From: Tomocerus qinae
Taxonomy: Eukaryota > Arthropoda > Collembola > Entomobryomorpha > Tomoceridae
Length of the DNA: 64,000 nucleotides
Assembly (NCBI GenBank): GCA_020055645.1
Contig: CM034546.1
Location: forward strand, 65,906,001-65,970,000
Direction of reading: 5' to 3'
Positions 50,401 to 60,729 of this stretch are shown in pieces. A program made the translations under genes and the position numbers. The notes under the pieces were generated by a model. That model did no database searches. It saw only the letters and a program-made list of their open reading frames with translations, and was not told where the DNA came from. Positions within the stretch are counted from its first letter, which is position 1. Each line of letters opens with the position of its first letter.

Positions 50401-50491
50401 TAAGCATGTCCTTGATATTCATATGAAAGGACATGATAAGATCAAGGAAATGGAAAATCAGCTGTCAGATATTGAGTCTGACAGTGACTGA
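47403..50491 (+). CDS. ZAD-C2H2 zinc-finger protein, about 22 fingers
   Basis: Exons 47403-47967, 48119-48202 and 48372-50491 join in phase 1. The start ATG sits in gaccATGG. Residues about 15-110 form a ZAD, the arthropod zinc-finger-associated dimerisation domain (CLICMQMC at the N-terminal pair, CATCFSSVENIYKN at the C-terminal pair). An acidic linker follows (EDIKDEVEIELEL, TSDEDENIE). The last exon carries about 22 C2H2 fingers, mostly C-x2-C-x12-H-x3-5-H, several joined by TGEKPF-like linkers (THTGEKPFPC). At least one is degenerate (the PCAACKKTHF finger). It is likely a nuclear, DNA-binding, dimeric regulator; the target is unknown. The third acceptor is a cagag tandem AG; only the second AG keeps the frame. 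Confidence 0.9.
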
Positions 50492-50577
50492 ATCCTATGT
50501 AATTACTGTGAGCTAATTTCCTATTTACTTTAGGTTGGCACCAGTTAGCAGTTATGTCTTATTTGTCAAAATATATC

Positions 50578-50583
50578 AATAAA
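50578..50583 (+). terminator. polyadenylation signal of the zinc-finger gene
   Basis: AATAAA lies about 87 bp after the stop codon. Confidence 0.55.
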
Positions 50584-51816
50584 TGTATTTACGTATTATT
50601 GTATTCAATAATAATAATAATAATTTTACTGTCTCAAATTGAGATTGAAAGAAGACACAGCAATAAATAATTCAACAATAGAATAGCAAAATGAACAATG
50701 TAATGAAATATAAAAGAAAAAAATTAAATCATAGCATTGGGCATGAATTTTGAATACACGATTTTGCAAAATTGATGCAGATCCTTTGATAGAAGCAATT
50801 TTGCTATTTCCTCCAATAAATCTGGTGGCGAAACCTCATTTTTATCTTCTCACAAAAGCAATGCACGATTCCGGGTTTACAACACTACACTTGCACATTC
50901 CAGATCACATTCCCGACCGAATTAATGAATAAATCTTAAATTAATATTTGTTTTTAGAGTTTTTGTAAGTGGTAAAACTTTCATGGAAAAATAATTACAA
51001 TTTTCTTTAAAATTGTGTCTTATAATCTGACTATCATTAGTTTAGAAAAATGTCAATGGCAATAAATATGCATTTAAAATTATCGTTTAAACTTTTAATT
51101 TGTTTGCATATGTTGAAAGGTCAAGAATTCTTAAAATTTATGCACTTTTTCCATATGATAGTGAGAGAAATGACAACCTGCGAGAACATCGTCAGACAGG
51201 CAGGATTACCTCCCCATCTATAGGTTAAAAGTAAGTGGTAACTGGTAAGAGTTTGTTTCCATAAGAAGTTTGTCTAAGTTAAGCTTGATTGAAAGGTTAG
51301 AAATTCGAGTTAACAACCATGGAAGTTTATGACTAAGGAGTTGCTGCTACATTTGATCTCTGAGAGCAAAATTTCACTCAACAAATTTATTTTCCAGATT
51401 CTTGAAAGAGCTTTTCCTTTTCAAGGTGTTGCACAGCTGCTACAAAAACAAAGGGGTGAAGTGGTGAAGTACTACATCCTGCACGCCATGCCAATGAGGC
51501 GACTTTCGTTTGGAGGCAAAGTTTTATTTCAAATATTGATTTCTTCTTCCCGTCATATTTTCTTTCAGTTTGGAGTTTGCTTGGAGCGAATAGCTAAAAT
51601 ATTGGGTGTAGGAGTTTAAAACGTTAAATTACGCAAATTATCTTCAATACATGTTGAACCATCTCCAATTTTTTATTACAATTTTAACTGATCACTGATA
51701 AAAAAGCAATTTCAGTGCATTTCCCATTACTGATTACCACTATTTTGTGTTTTAACATTATTGGAATTAGAAAGACCTTAGTAAACTAACAGGTGACGGG
51801 TGAACCTGCATCAAAA
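50584..51816. other. intergenic stretch between zinc-finger and FLYWCH loci
   Basis: No supported exon. A 96-codon open frame starting at 51329 has no recognisable domain or splice context and is not called. Confidence 0.4.
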
Positions 51817-53732
51817 ATGGAGAAAAATCGAAATATAGATTTTGATTCGGAAGTTGAAGTGGATTCCTTGAAGGATGCTGTATGGAGATTGACAACTCGA
51901 GTATATCTTCTCGAAGATTTTATTGCTGAAACATTTGGTATCGGGTTATGTTTATGTTTTAATAGATTAATAGATTAATGTCTTAAACCATCCGCCCGAC
52001 ACTAGTTAACTACCAGTTAACTGTTAATATTAAAATGCTATACAATACTTTTCCCAAGTTTACTTGTGATGTGGGGATAGTTTACTTAGCCAATTAGGGT
52101 ATTTATCATTACTTTTATTATTTAATTTATAGAAATGATTGTTTTATTTTATTTTAAAAGTGCAATTAATATTATGGACGCATTGACATTCTGTTTTTCT
52201 ACAGGACAAGTTATTGGTCCCGCTGGTTTTACTAAAGCAACAATGATAACTACTCCTGTGCCACAAACTGCAACTGGGAGTAACGCAAAGGTCAGCAGTC
52301 AAAATCAAAATGCACCTTCTAGATCCAGTGGAAGGAAAAGTATGTATTAAGTTCCTGAATGATTTATAATAATGACCACAGCCTGATCTGTTTCAATTTT
52401 ATGTAATTATGATCATACAAAATTTTAAATATCGGCAGGGAGGAAGCGTCATTATGCGTCTACTGGTCATGATCAAACAGGAGGACCAGAAAGTAAACTG
52501 CAGAGGAACCCAGAGAAATCAATGGATTCTTTGAACGAAGGAAGCAACTCTAGCATTGGTATTCAACTGGACTCGGAGGAACAGAGCGAATCGGAATTAC
52601 TTTTGATTCCTAGTAAGTTTAATAAACTAACACATTTAAAATTACTTTTTGAGTTATATTATTTGATAGAAAAGTATTTTCTATGGTTTGAGGAGCATAA
52701 TAAATAATAAGTAGTATTAAATAATATATAATAATATTTAATTTTTGATGATTTTTCTACCAGAAGATGAAATATTGCTAAAAGACGGTGGGGAAGTGGA
52801 TGCAAGTGATTATTTTTTGGATGATAAAAGTGACGACGACGAAGATCATAACGACTCAGTAGCCAAAGATCCTGATTTCGATCCTTTGACAAATACTCCA
52901 GGGCCTAGTCGAAATATTCAAGACAAAAGTGAGTTTTCCATTTACACTTTTTTGTAGTTACAAATTCTCATTATTTACAAAGCGGCCTTGATTCAGTCAC
53001 GTGAACTTGTACAAAAGCTTGAGATCCCAAAGGGATTATTGCTATAAATACTATAATAATTATAAAGATTTAATTTCGAAGGATGAGGAAAACATTTTGG
53101 GGAGCGTGAAGTTAATTTTAAAATGGGTATATTAAATACAAACAAGGGCATAACCTCTGAAAAGTAACTCTAGGCTAATTAGGACACTAAAATGCAGCAG
53201 AACGAGAGCGTCTCTGAAAAATGTTTAATTCGGCGGTTAATGATTTTGCCTCCAAGGTGTGATTATCCAGTTACCACCCACGGCGGAGTCAAATAAAAGA
53301 AAAGAATGTTTTTATGAAAAACTGCAAACTTTTTTGGCCTCAAAAGCATTCAATAATCGAACAATAAGCTCTGCTCAGTATCAAAAAACTCTTGAAAGAT
53401 TGAAGATACTGGCGGCAGGAGGGAAACGAATTCTAACTGATACAAATATCATCAGAAGATTCATTTTACTAAAATCCGGAGAAGACTATTACATCGCCAA
53501 TAAGTCAAATAACAGAAAAGTGGTAGCAGCAGAAACCATATTCGATATTCTAGAGTCGACTCATATAGCCACTAAGCACGGGGGACGGGATATAATGAAA
53601 AAACATGTGAATCAGATATACGACAATGTCACCAGGGAACAAATACTACTATATTTAACAGTGTGTGACCAATGTCGGCTTAAAAAAGCAAAGTCAAAAA
53701 ATCCTATTCTGATTGTAAATCCTGCTGTTTAA
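51817..53732 (+). CDS. shared 5' exons plus 3' end 1: H2C2 integrase-type zinc finger
   Basis: Shared exons are 51817-51937, 52205-52339, 52439-52612 and 52764-52928; all internal junctions are phase 1. They encode about 198 residues: a short helical start (VDSLKDAVWRLTTRVYLLED), then low-complexity Ser/Gln/acidic sequence (DDKSDDDEDHND). There is no BTB domain. 3' end 1 (53257-53732) adds a region like the N-terminal, zinc-binding part of retroviral/Ginger-type integrases: EDYYIANKS, then ESTHIATKHGGRDI (two His) and CDQCRLKK (two Cys), an H2C2 finger. No DDE core follows before the stop, so this is a domesticated DNA/protein-binding piece and not an integrase. Nuclear role inferred. Confidence 0.75.
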
Positions 53733-54318
53733 ATGGCTGTTATTAATTGTAAATTACATTGGCATTGCAGCCCTTTAAATTCAGTTTATTTCGTTAAAAA
53801 GCCGTAAAAAGAGCGAGACAAGTGCTATTAAATAATAAAAACAATTAGATTTTCTGCAAAGTGTCCATAAATGGAAATTGTAATAAAATACAAGTCTGTA
53901 ACATTTAAAACTAGTTTTTGAGGAATGATGCTCAATTATAAATATACCTATGTACTTGTAGTACAGACTTATAGAAAATTGTTCACAAAAAGTCATAATC
54001 TGCCTTAATACTTCTGGTCTTGATATCTCATTAGAACTTGTGAGAGTATGCCTTTGTTTGTATTTGTGTTCATCATTGCAATGTAACATTGAATTTAGTT
54101 AATATTTCTAGTATTGTATTTAGATTTAGTACTATAGTATTAACGTAGTGTGTTAGAACTCAAATTAAGCTTAACTCCTTGGAAAATGAAAAATGTAAAG
54201 TAAGTGGATTTGTATATCCACTAAATTAAATCGACTCTGCTTTACTTACGCGACTGTCCTTTACGATTTTTCATAGATATTTGAAATGCTAATGTAATCC
54301 AATAATATATTTGAACAG

Positions 54319-54797
54319 CCCTTGCTGCCCCTGCCGAGAGTTATTCTTTAATTAAAAGTACGAGGGGCAAAGATTTGTTACTGGATTCGGACAAAAACAC
54401 TTATGATATGCAGAAATTTGGACAAAAGGGCAAGAAGATTTGGCGATGTACCCGTTATAATGATTTGAAATGCAAAGGAAGATGTCATACAATTGGAGAT
54501 CAGATGTTCCGAACACAACCCCACTGTCATTTGGAAAACGGAGAGGATTTTAAATGCAGACAAGTAAAATCCAGAATCAAGGAACTAGCCGCAACAACTG
54601 ATGCCTCCGCGTCTGACATAATTGCAACGGCTTTGGAAGGCGTAGAAGAGGAAATTATAGCCAAATTGCCAAAAATGAAAACGTTGATCATTATCGCTAA
54701 CAGAGCCAGAAATCCGAATACATCAAATACAGCCTCCAAATCTCCATACAAAATATTACAAATTCCTACAAATTCAAATAACGATAAATTGGCTTAA
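54319..54797 (+). CDS. alternative 3' end 2: FLYWCH-type zinc finger
   Basis: The exon starts after ttgaacag and opens in phase 1, matching the phase-1 end of the shared exon at 52928. It encodes SLIKSTRGKDLLLD, then WRCTRYNDLKCKGRCHT and TQPHCH, the Cys2-His2 layout of a FLYWCH finger. A helical tail (RQVKSRIKELAATT, ATALEGVEEEIIAKLP) is of the sort seen after FLYWCH fingers in MULE-derived proteins. It has its own stop. As it has no start region of its own, it is best read as an alternative C-terminus of the 51817 gene. Confidence 0.75.
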
Positions 54798-55059
54798 TTG
54801 ATGCGATTTACCATTATTAAAAAATGACAAAATCTCCCTCTCCAGCTGGAAAATTGAAAATACTATTTAATACCACATACTATAACACTTCCGGTTTGAA
54901 TTTGTCGAACAAAAAATAATGTGCATAGGTTTTTTATAATTCGAAGATGTATTGAGATAAAGATTTTTGATTAAATTAAGTTGTGTTTACTCAAATATTA
55001 TGTACTATTTATTCAAACTTATTTTTGCTATTAAACTACGCATTGCATAATATACTGTA

Positions 55060-55086
55060 AATCAATCAATCAATCAATCAATCAAT
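55060..55086. repeat. (ATCA)n microsatellite
   Basis: About six uninterrupted ATCA units between the two FLYWCH-type exons. Confidence 0.9.
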
Positions 55087-55277
55087 ACCATTCATGATTA
55101 ATAATAATATGCTAAGATTTAAGTTGAGGATTTCACTGAAAGTATTTTATTTTTTTAAATCTGCTACTATTATTATATTTAAAACTCACCCATCGCTATT
55201 GTGCGATTTTAAAGGTATTAATTATTATAAAACAAAAGTGTCTAAAAATGTTCTGTTTTGTTTTTATTCATATTTAG

Positions 55278-55850
55278 AGTTACTACTGAGTTCAAAGGAT
55301 ATCGATCAGGTTCATTTTGTAAAATCCCAACGAGGCAAAGATAAGTTGGTCCACGCTGGTTTCGTTTACTGTCATATCAAGGATTTAAAAAGCGGTGGAT
55401 CAAATTGGACATGTGAAAAGCGTCCTAAATGCAAGGCGAGCATAAGTTACTCAAAAAGTAGGGGGCTGGAAATGCACAGGGACCATGACCACCCTGCTGA
55501 TCCTGGCAGGTATTATTGTCATTGGCCATGTATTTAAATTTCAGATTGTCGCAAATAAAAATTAGTCTTCGAATTTCAAATCTCATTTTATTTATTTATT
55601 TTTCAGGTTGGAAGTTTTAAACTTAATGGAGAAAATACGACAAGAAGCGCAAATGCCTGACTTAATGCCGTCATCTATTTATGCAAAAGCAATTGCAGAA
55701 CTCAGTGCAGAGGCTGTAGCCAGTATTAATAAAGAGAGTTGCAAGAGATTGATACGGAATCGGAAAAAGAAAAGCATGAATAGTGATAACTCCAAGGACA
55801 AAGAACCCAAAACGCCTGAGCCTCAATCATCGAAAATAGATAAAGTGTAA
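55278..55850 (+). CDS. alternative 3' end 3: FLYWCH-type zinc finger, two exons
   Basis: Exons 55278-55509 and 55607-55850 (phase 2 between them) form a third possible C-terminus. The first opens in phase 1 after tatttag, so it too can follow the shared exon ending at 52928. It encodes FVKSQRGKDKLVHAGF, NWTCEKRPKCKASISY and MHRDHDH, a FLYWCH-type arrangement, then EVLNLMEKIRQEAQM and a basic, Ser-rich tail (RNRKKKSMNS). The basic end could be a nuclear localisation signal. Which end is used, and when, cannot be seen from the sequence. Confidence 0.72.
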
Positions 55851-56681
55851 CTTTTCTCTCACGTTGTGGATATCAAGTTTTTTCTTGCACAAGCCTACAG
55901 ACTACAAACCATGCATTTTTGTAAGAAATATTCTGCTACTTTATTCTCAAAAAAATTCAATTTTGTTCAAAAAGTAACACATAATGATATTGTATATAGT
56001 TCGCTAGATCATTCGATATACACATTATGTATATCACTATATATAATCATAGAATTTTATAATGTTAGCAAATATACCCAATTTGTATATTGCAAAAATA
56101 CCCTGCTGTTACTGTTACCCTAATTATGCTCTGGGTTTTAATCACAATATTTCGAAATTAACGGAAGTAATGAACCTAGTATAAAAAATTATTCGTTTAT
56201 CCAAATTAATGTTCACAAATGACTAAAAATTAGTTTGTAAAGTGTTTGATATATGCAGTTTAAGGGTCTTGTGAGTTTGGAGTTAGAATTTATTGACTAC
56301 CAACAACAGAACCGAAATACCTCTCTTAATTGCATAATAAAATATGCCTTTTACTACATAGTTAGTATTATATATGTCACAATAATATACAACACTAAAT
56401 AATGAACAAGATTCGTTTTGGATTCATTACTAATTTAAGGTAAGGCAAGGTATGTGCATATAGATTTCCCTTACAGTTTATAAATAATCAAAAAATTCGC
56501 GATTATAGATAAAAAGTTCTTTATTAACAAACATTTTTGATTTCCTTTCCATTCCGAACCGTTGTGATACAAACAGTTTTCAAGCGTCTCAGTTTCAACG
56601 TAAACTGTATCAAGCCTAAAAGTAGCTTATTATATTTAATCATAATTTTAAAGAATACAGTTTAGGAAAAGAATAGAATAA
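55851..56681. other. intergenic stretch, 3' ends of two convergent genes
   Basis: No coding feature. TTTATT at 56520-56525 is an AATAAA on the minus strand, about 160 bp past the stop of the minus-strand receptor and a candidate polyadenylation signal. Confidence 0.4.
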
Positions 56682-59102
56682 TCACCATGTCTCTTTTGGT
56701 GAAATGACGACCACATTAATATTAGACGGTGATATAAAAAATAACGCATTTTCCATTTTGGTTTTTACAGCATTCCATACAGTAATGGCAAATGTTTTTA
56801 AACGTTTTCGATTTTCCCACAGAAAGGCTACAAAATATGTGATTGCAATACACATACTAATAAAAAATATTGAGGAAATGTTAGAATTTAAAAATGTTAC
56901 TGGTCGTGGGAGATCTCTTGTCCAGCATGTTTTACATTCAGTAAAATTATTGTTCTTAGAATATTCTATCCACTTATCAAAAATCCCAGAATGGCTTAGG
57001 GCAAACAATCTTTGTCGTAAAAATGAAGTGAGCATCGGAATATTACTGCTTGTTAAATACGTGTTAACGGCTATTGATAGTAAGGAATTATCCTCAGACC
57101 CATGATAAAGAGTCTTTGTCGGTTCATTGCCTTTATTCTTTGGATTCCAGTTAGAGTCATTCAGCAATCGATGGAGTCGGGAGCTTCTGAGAATTAATGC
57201 AGAGTTATTGCACTGTGAAATCCATCTTTGAGGACTTACGGCAGGAAAATCGGGAGGAATTCCCACAATTTTCCAAATCTTGTCCATTAGCTCCGAATGT
57301 TTTGAATAGCCAATAATTTTGTAGGATTCCTGAAGATGTCCTACTAGGTCTAGTAACGAAAAGAATGATTTAAAATCATCCATACTATCATTAAATACGA
57401 ATTGTGTTGCTCTCCTTACTACACTTCCGTTGTTGTTACGATTGAAATATTTAAAAGCTTTGCGTAACATGTTCGCACATCCATATTCTTTATTATTTTC
57501 ACAATATCTTTTAGAAATAAAACCTTGCAAAAGGGAGCTAATTTTAAAAGGTGTGTATTCATCAGTTCCAACAAAATCGCTGAAGGCAATGAAATTAGTT
57601 AGATTTGCCATTTCTTCGATAGATTCAATTCTTTGTACAGGACGAGGTTCAACAAGATCTGTTGTGACAATTCCTCTGTATGCATTTGTAAGGACAATGA
57701 ACATGAGCAACATGGGACCCATTATCAACTTGATCCAAAGTGTCTTTTCAGCCTTTACAGATAAAGAGTAACTGATCTCCAACAAATATGCATAGCAAAT
57801 CAAAATAATTGGAACACTTTCGTCTTTTTTCCAAAATATTACCACTTTAAAAAATATTATTACAGCCAGCACGGAAATACCCATTCCGAGCCAAGCTTCA
57901 GGTTGATATGGCCGAATATACCCATAGAAAGAGAGACTTTCATCTTCCAAAACGACACAAGAGATGAAATTGTAAGAATCTGGCATCATTGGAATGACGA
58001 CAAGGTTAGGATCTCGGACTTTTATTATGAAGTTTTCAGATTGAATAAACATATATATAGTGTTCTCTCTCCCAAATAACCGTCTAAAAGAACAACCACT
58101 GCGAAAATATGAGATTGTAGAATTTTCAAAGCCTTCAACAATAACAGACGAAATAGGAAAAGAAACGCTTTCATAATTGGCAAAGCAATTTGTGAAATAA
58201 ATATTTTTAATCGGTGGTCCACAATATCTTATTTTACTATAATCGGGAGATTCTGGTTTTAAAATCAATGAACTCGCAACTGTGCTCCTTTTTATGAAGA
58301 TGTTCATAGCTATTCCTTGCAGCGGTCGGTCAAAACAATCATTTTGGGAGCAAATGACCTCCATAGTATACCTATACTGATTTTTTTCATTCAATTGAGG
58401 ACAAATAAAATAGATTTCATCTTCGCCCATCAGAGAAAGCATATACCAAGGCTTTTTCCAGAGTAGCCGGTGTATGTTAGTGGAATGTGAGATTAATTTT
58501 TCAAACATAAAGGAAGAACCAGCCCTGGTCGACTGCAACGTCTCTCTATTCACAATTAAGTATACGGAAGAATGTTCTGCAAAGTTATACCAGTTACGCA
58601 GATGGTCGACTTCGTTTTCTTTTTGCCAAGCAATTTGATGACTGTCATAGAACGCCTCACTGATATGGTAAATTATTGTCAGGTCCACTAAAACATTGAG
58701 ATTGAAATCAACTGCGAAATGCACCACACATGAAAATAGGCTCTGTAGACGTGGAGATGATATTTTGCTGAAATATTCGTCTTTGACTAGGCAACAATTG
58801 CCCTTGATACAACTGCTTCCCCAATTGTATGCATTTTTGTAAATGTATGTCCATTGGTGTTTTTTTGTTCCATTGAGGAGGCAATTATGTTCCTTCCCAT
58901 TTAATTTAAGGTTTGTAACTCCGTAGGGAACCAAAATATTTTGTAATTGTACATTCTGCAACGCTTCCAATTGATTGTAGAAATTGCTATGTTTGAAAAT
59001 TAAATTAACGTAACAGTTTTCTTCCAAATTCACTATTTCTGACAACTGCCATCCAACAATTGGCCCAATAATAAAAAATATTGAAACTAAAGTACACCTC
59101 AT
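56682..59102 (-). CDS. divergent ionotropic receptor (IR) 1
   Basis: A single-exon gene of 806 residues. The start ATG at 59102 gives a clear signal peptide (MRCTLVSIFFIIGPIVGWQ); the open frame continues upstream without an ATG. Layout is that of variant ionotropic glutamate receptors: long extracellular N-terminus, membrane segment 1 near 402-424 (WLGMGISVLAVIIFFKVVIF), pore loop, segment 2 near 455-475 (LIMGPMLLMFIVLTNAYRGI), the S2 ligand-binding half, and segment 3 near 740-760 (ISSIFFISMCIAITYFVAFL). Probably a chemosensory ligand-gated cation channel in sensory-neuron membranes; ligand unknown. It is a paralogue of the gene at 60730, sharing LEDESLSFYGYIRPYQ and VTTDLVEPRP. Confidence 0.85.
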   Translation of the reverse strand: MRCTLVSIFFIIGPIVGWQLSEIVNLEENCYVNLIFKHSNFYNQLEALQNVQLQNILVPYGVTNLKLNGKEHNCLLNGTKKHQWTYIYKNAYNWGSSCIKGNCCLVKDEYFSKISSPRLQSLFSCVVHFAVDFNLNVLVDLTIIYHISEAFYDSHQIAWQKENEVDHLRNWYNFAEHSSVYLIVNRETLQSTRAGSSFMFEKLISHSTNIHRLLWKKPWYMLSLMGEDEIYFICPQLNEKNQYRYTMEVICSQNDCFDRPLQGIAMNIFIKRSTVASSLILKPESPDYSKIRYCGPPIKNIYFTNCFANYESVSFPISSVIVEGFENSTISYFRSGCSFRRLFGRENTIYMFIQSENFIIKVRDPNLVVIPMMPDSYNFISCVVLEDESLSFYGYIRPYQPEAWLGMGISVLAVIIFFKVVIFWKKDESVPIILICYAYLLEISYSLSVKAEKTLWIKLIMGPMLLMFIVLTNAYRGIVTTDLVEPRPVQRIESIEEMANLTNFIAFSDFVGTDEYTPFKISSLLQGFISKRYCENNKEYGCANMLRKAFKYFNRNNNGSVVRRATQFVFNDSMDDFKSFFSLLDLVGHLQESYKIIGYSKHSELMDKIWKIVGIPPDFPAVSPQRWISQCNNSALILRSSRLHRLLNDSNWNPKNKGNEPTKTLYHGSEDNSLLSIAVNTYLTSSNIPMLTSFLRQRLFALSHSGIFDKWIEYSKNNNFTECKTCWTRDLPRPVTFLNSNISSIFFISMCIAITYFVAFLWENRKRLKTFAITVWNAVKTKMENALFFISPSNINVVVISPKETW

Positions 59103-60729
59103 TTTTATCCAAAATGGTGTAGTGTAATATCCGTTATTGGAAAATTGGAAATTGGAATAGTATATCCTCAAAAAGTGAATTTAACTCTTCGTCTTCGCTA
59201 ATTTTAAAATTTGACTTCGTTAAAAAAACTGTTTTCTGAAAATTTAAATAGAAATGACTTGATATTGGTCTCACATTCATAGTCACATTAACATCAACCA
59301 CAATGGTACAATTCAATGATAAAATATGGTGCGAAATACACATTAGGTATCTATAATAATATTTTCTTTCTATATAGACCTCTGTCTCTTGATTCGTTGA
59401 AATAAATAAAATATTCATATATCTCGAATCTCGACTGGAAAACAAAGCCAGCAAGTAACAATTATTAAATTATTTAGAAGCTTTCATATTTGCTTAACAT
59501 ATTTTTTTGGACACTGAAGTAAACCAAAGGTATGTGCGATATAGATTGTAAAAAAGCGGTCTGGTATGTATTGCTTCTTAAAGCATTAATTTATATGTGC
59601 CTATTTATGTGTGTATTCATTTTCATACACATACCCTAAGGAAATTAATGTACTGGAAATGGAATAGAGTCCAGTACCTTATATTATGTCTAATGGTATA
59701 CTTACAGATAATTCAAGCAATTTTATTTCAGTCCAATGCTGATATTATTACATGACCATCCGATTACCTCGATACATAATACTTATATACATGGAAAGGA
59801 ATGTTATATAAGCATAATAATATGAATATGAATACGGCCAAATGTCCAAGGCTTTTTTGTGTCCCAAATAGGATTAATATATTTATGGATGAAGTACTAA
59901 TTTAAATAAATTTTTACTATAAATTATTCTCCCATTTTAAATAACTTTAAATTGCGGACATTAAAATGTTTTACAATTTTAGAAAAATAAGAATACATTT
60001 AAAAATCAAAGTATCATTTACTCTACGACGACATTTTGTCAAGCTATACTTGGAATTGGAATAAGCCGAGGAACAAGAAGCCTTAAGTAAACACAAATAT
60101 CACGAAAGTTATAACATGAAAAATACTAGAAGCCACATCGAGAACAATTTAAATACAGGTCGGAAGACTATTTGCGTATTCAAATTATCAATACGATGCC
60201 AAGTCAAGTTATAACATGCAAACTTCCAAGGACTACTTCCAAGAGCAATAAAGAATTATTTAAATGCGGACAGTGGGTTTATTTATGTAAATTATCAATA
60301 CGGTGACTTTGAAAACAGACTACAGGCAGGTTTTTCCAGTCCCAAACTGAACAAAGCCTTTAATTTTCTAAACTAAAAATTTCTAATCAAACTAATCCAG
60401 AGTTTTAAAAGTTGGACAATAATCGTTATCTTTTTCGACAGCGCATTTGTAAATTCATTAATACAATTCGAGTTTAGTTACAAAAAAAACTCTGTTGTAA
60501 ATATTAATTAAAAAGCTATCGAAAATTGAATTACCTGCTTCAAATTTTTATGCAGCATTTCTCTTCGAAAAATATTGGACTAAAATAATATATGGGTATT
60601 ATAGAATACAAGTGTTGAAATTTAAAAATAATAATAATTATATCCTATAACCAATAATTTCTCACTGAACCCAAAATACGGAAACTGCTACTACCATTTC
60701 CAAGACTCAATTATAAACGATAAGAAAAC
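59103..60729. promoter_or_regulatory. shared upstream region of the head-to-head IR pair
   Basis: 1.6 kb without a supported gene separates two divergently transcribed IR genes and must hold both promoters. A 106-codon minus-strand frame (59134-59454) overlaps the IR1 leader and looks like chance. No specific promoter motif is claimed. Confidence 0.45.

Noticed and set aside
51329-51619. 96-codon open frame with ATG
   Set aside because: No domain, no paralogue, and not connected in phase to the exons that follow.
59134-59454. 106-codon minus-strand frame upstream of IR1
   Set aside because: Overlaps the IR1 leader in another frame and shows no recognisable feature.
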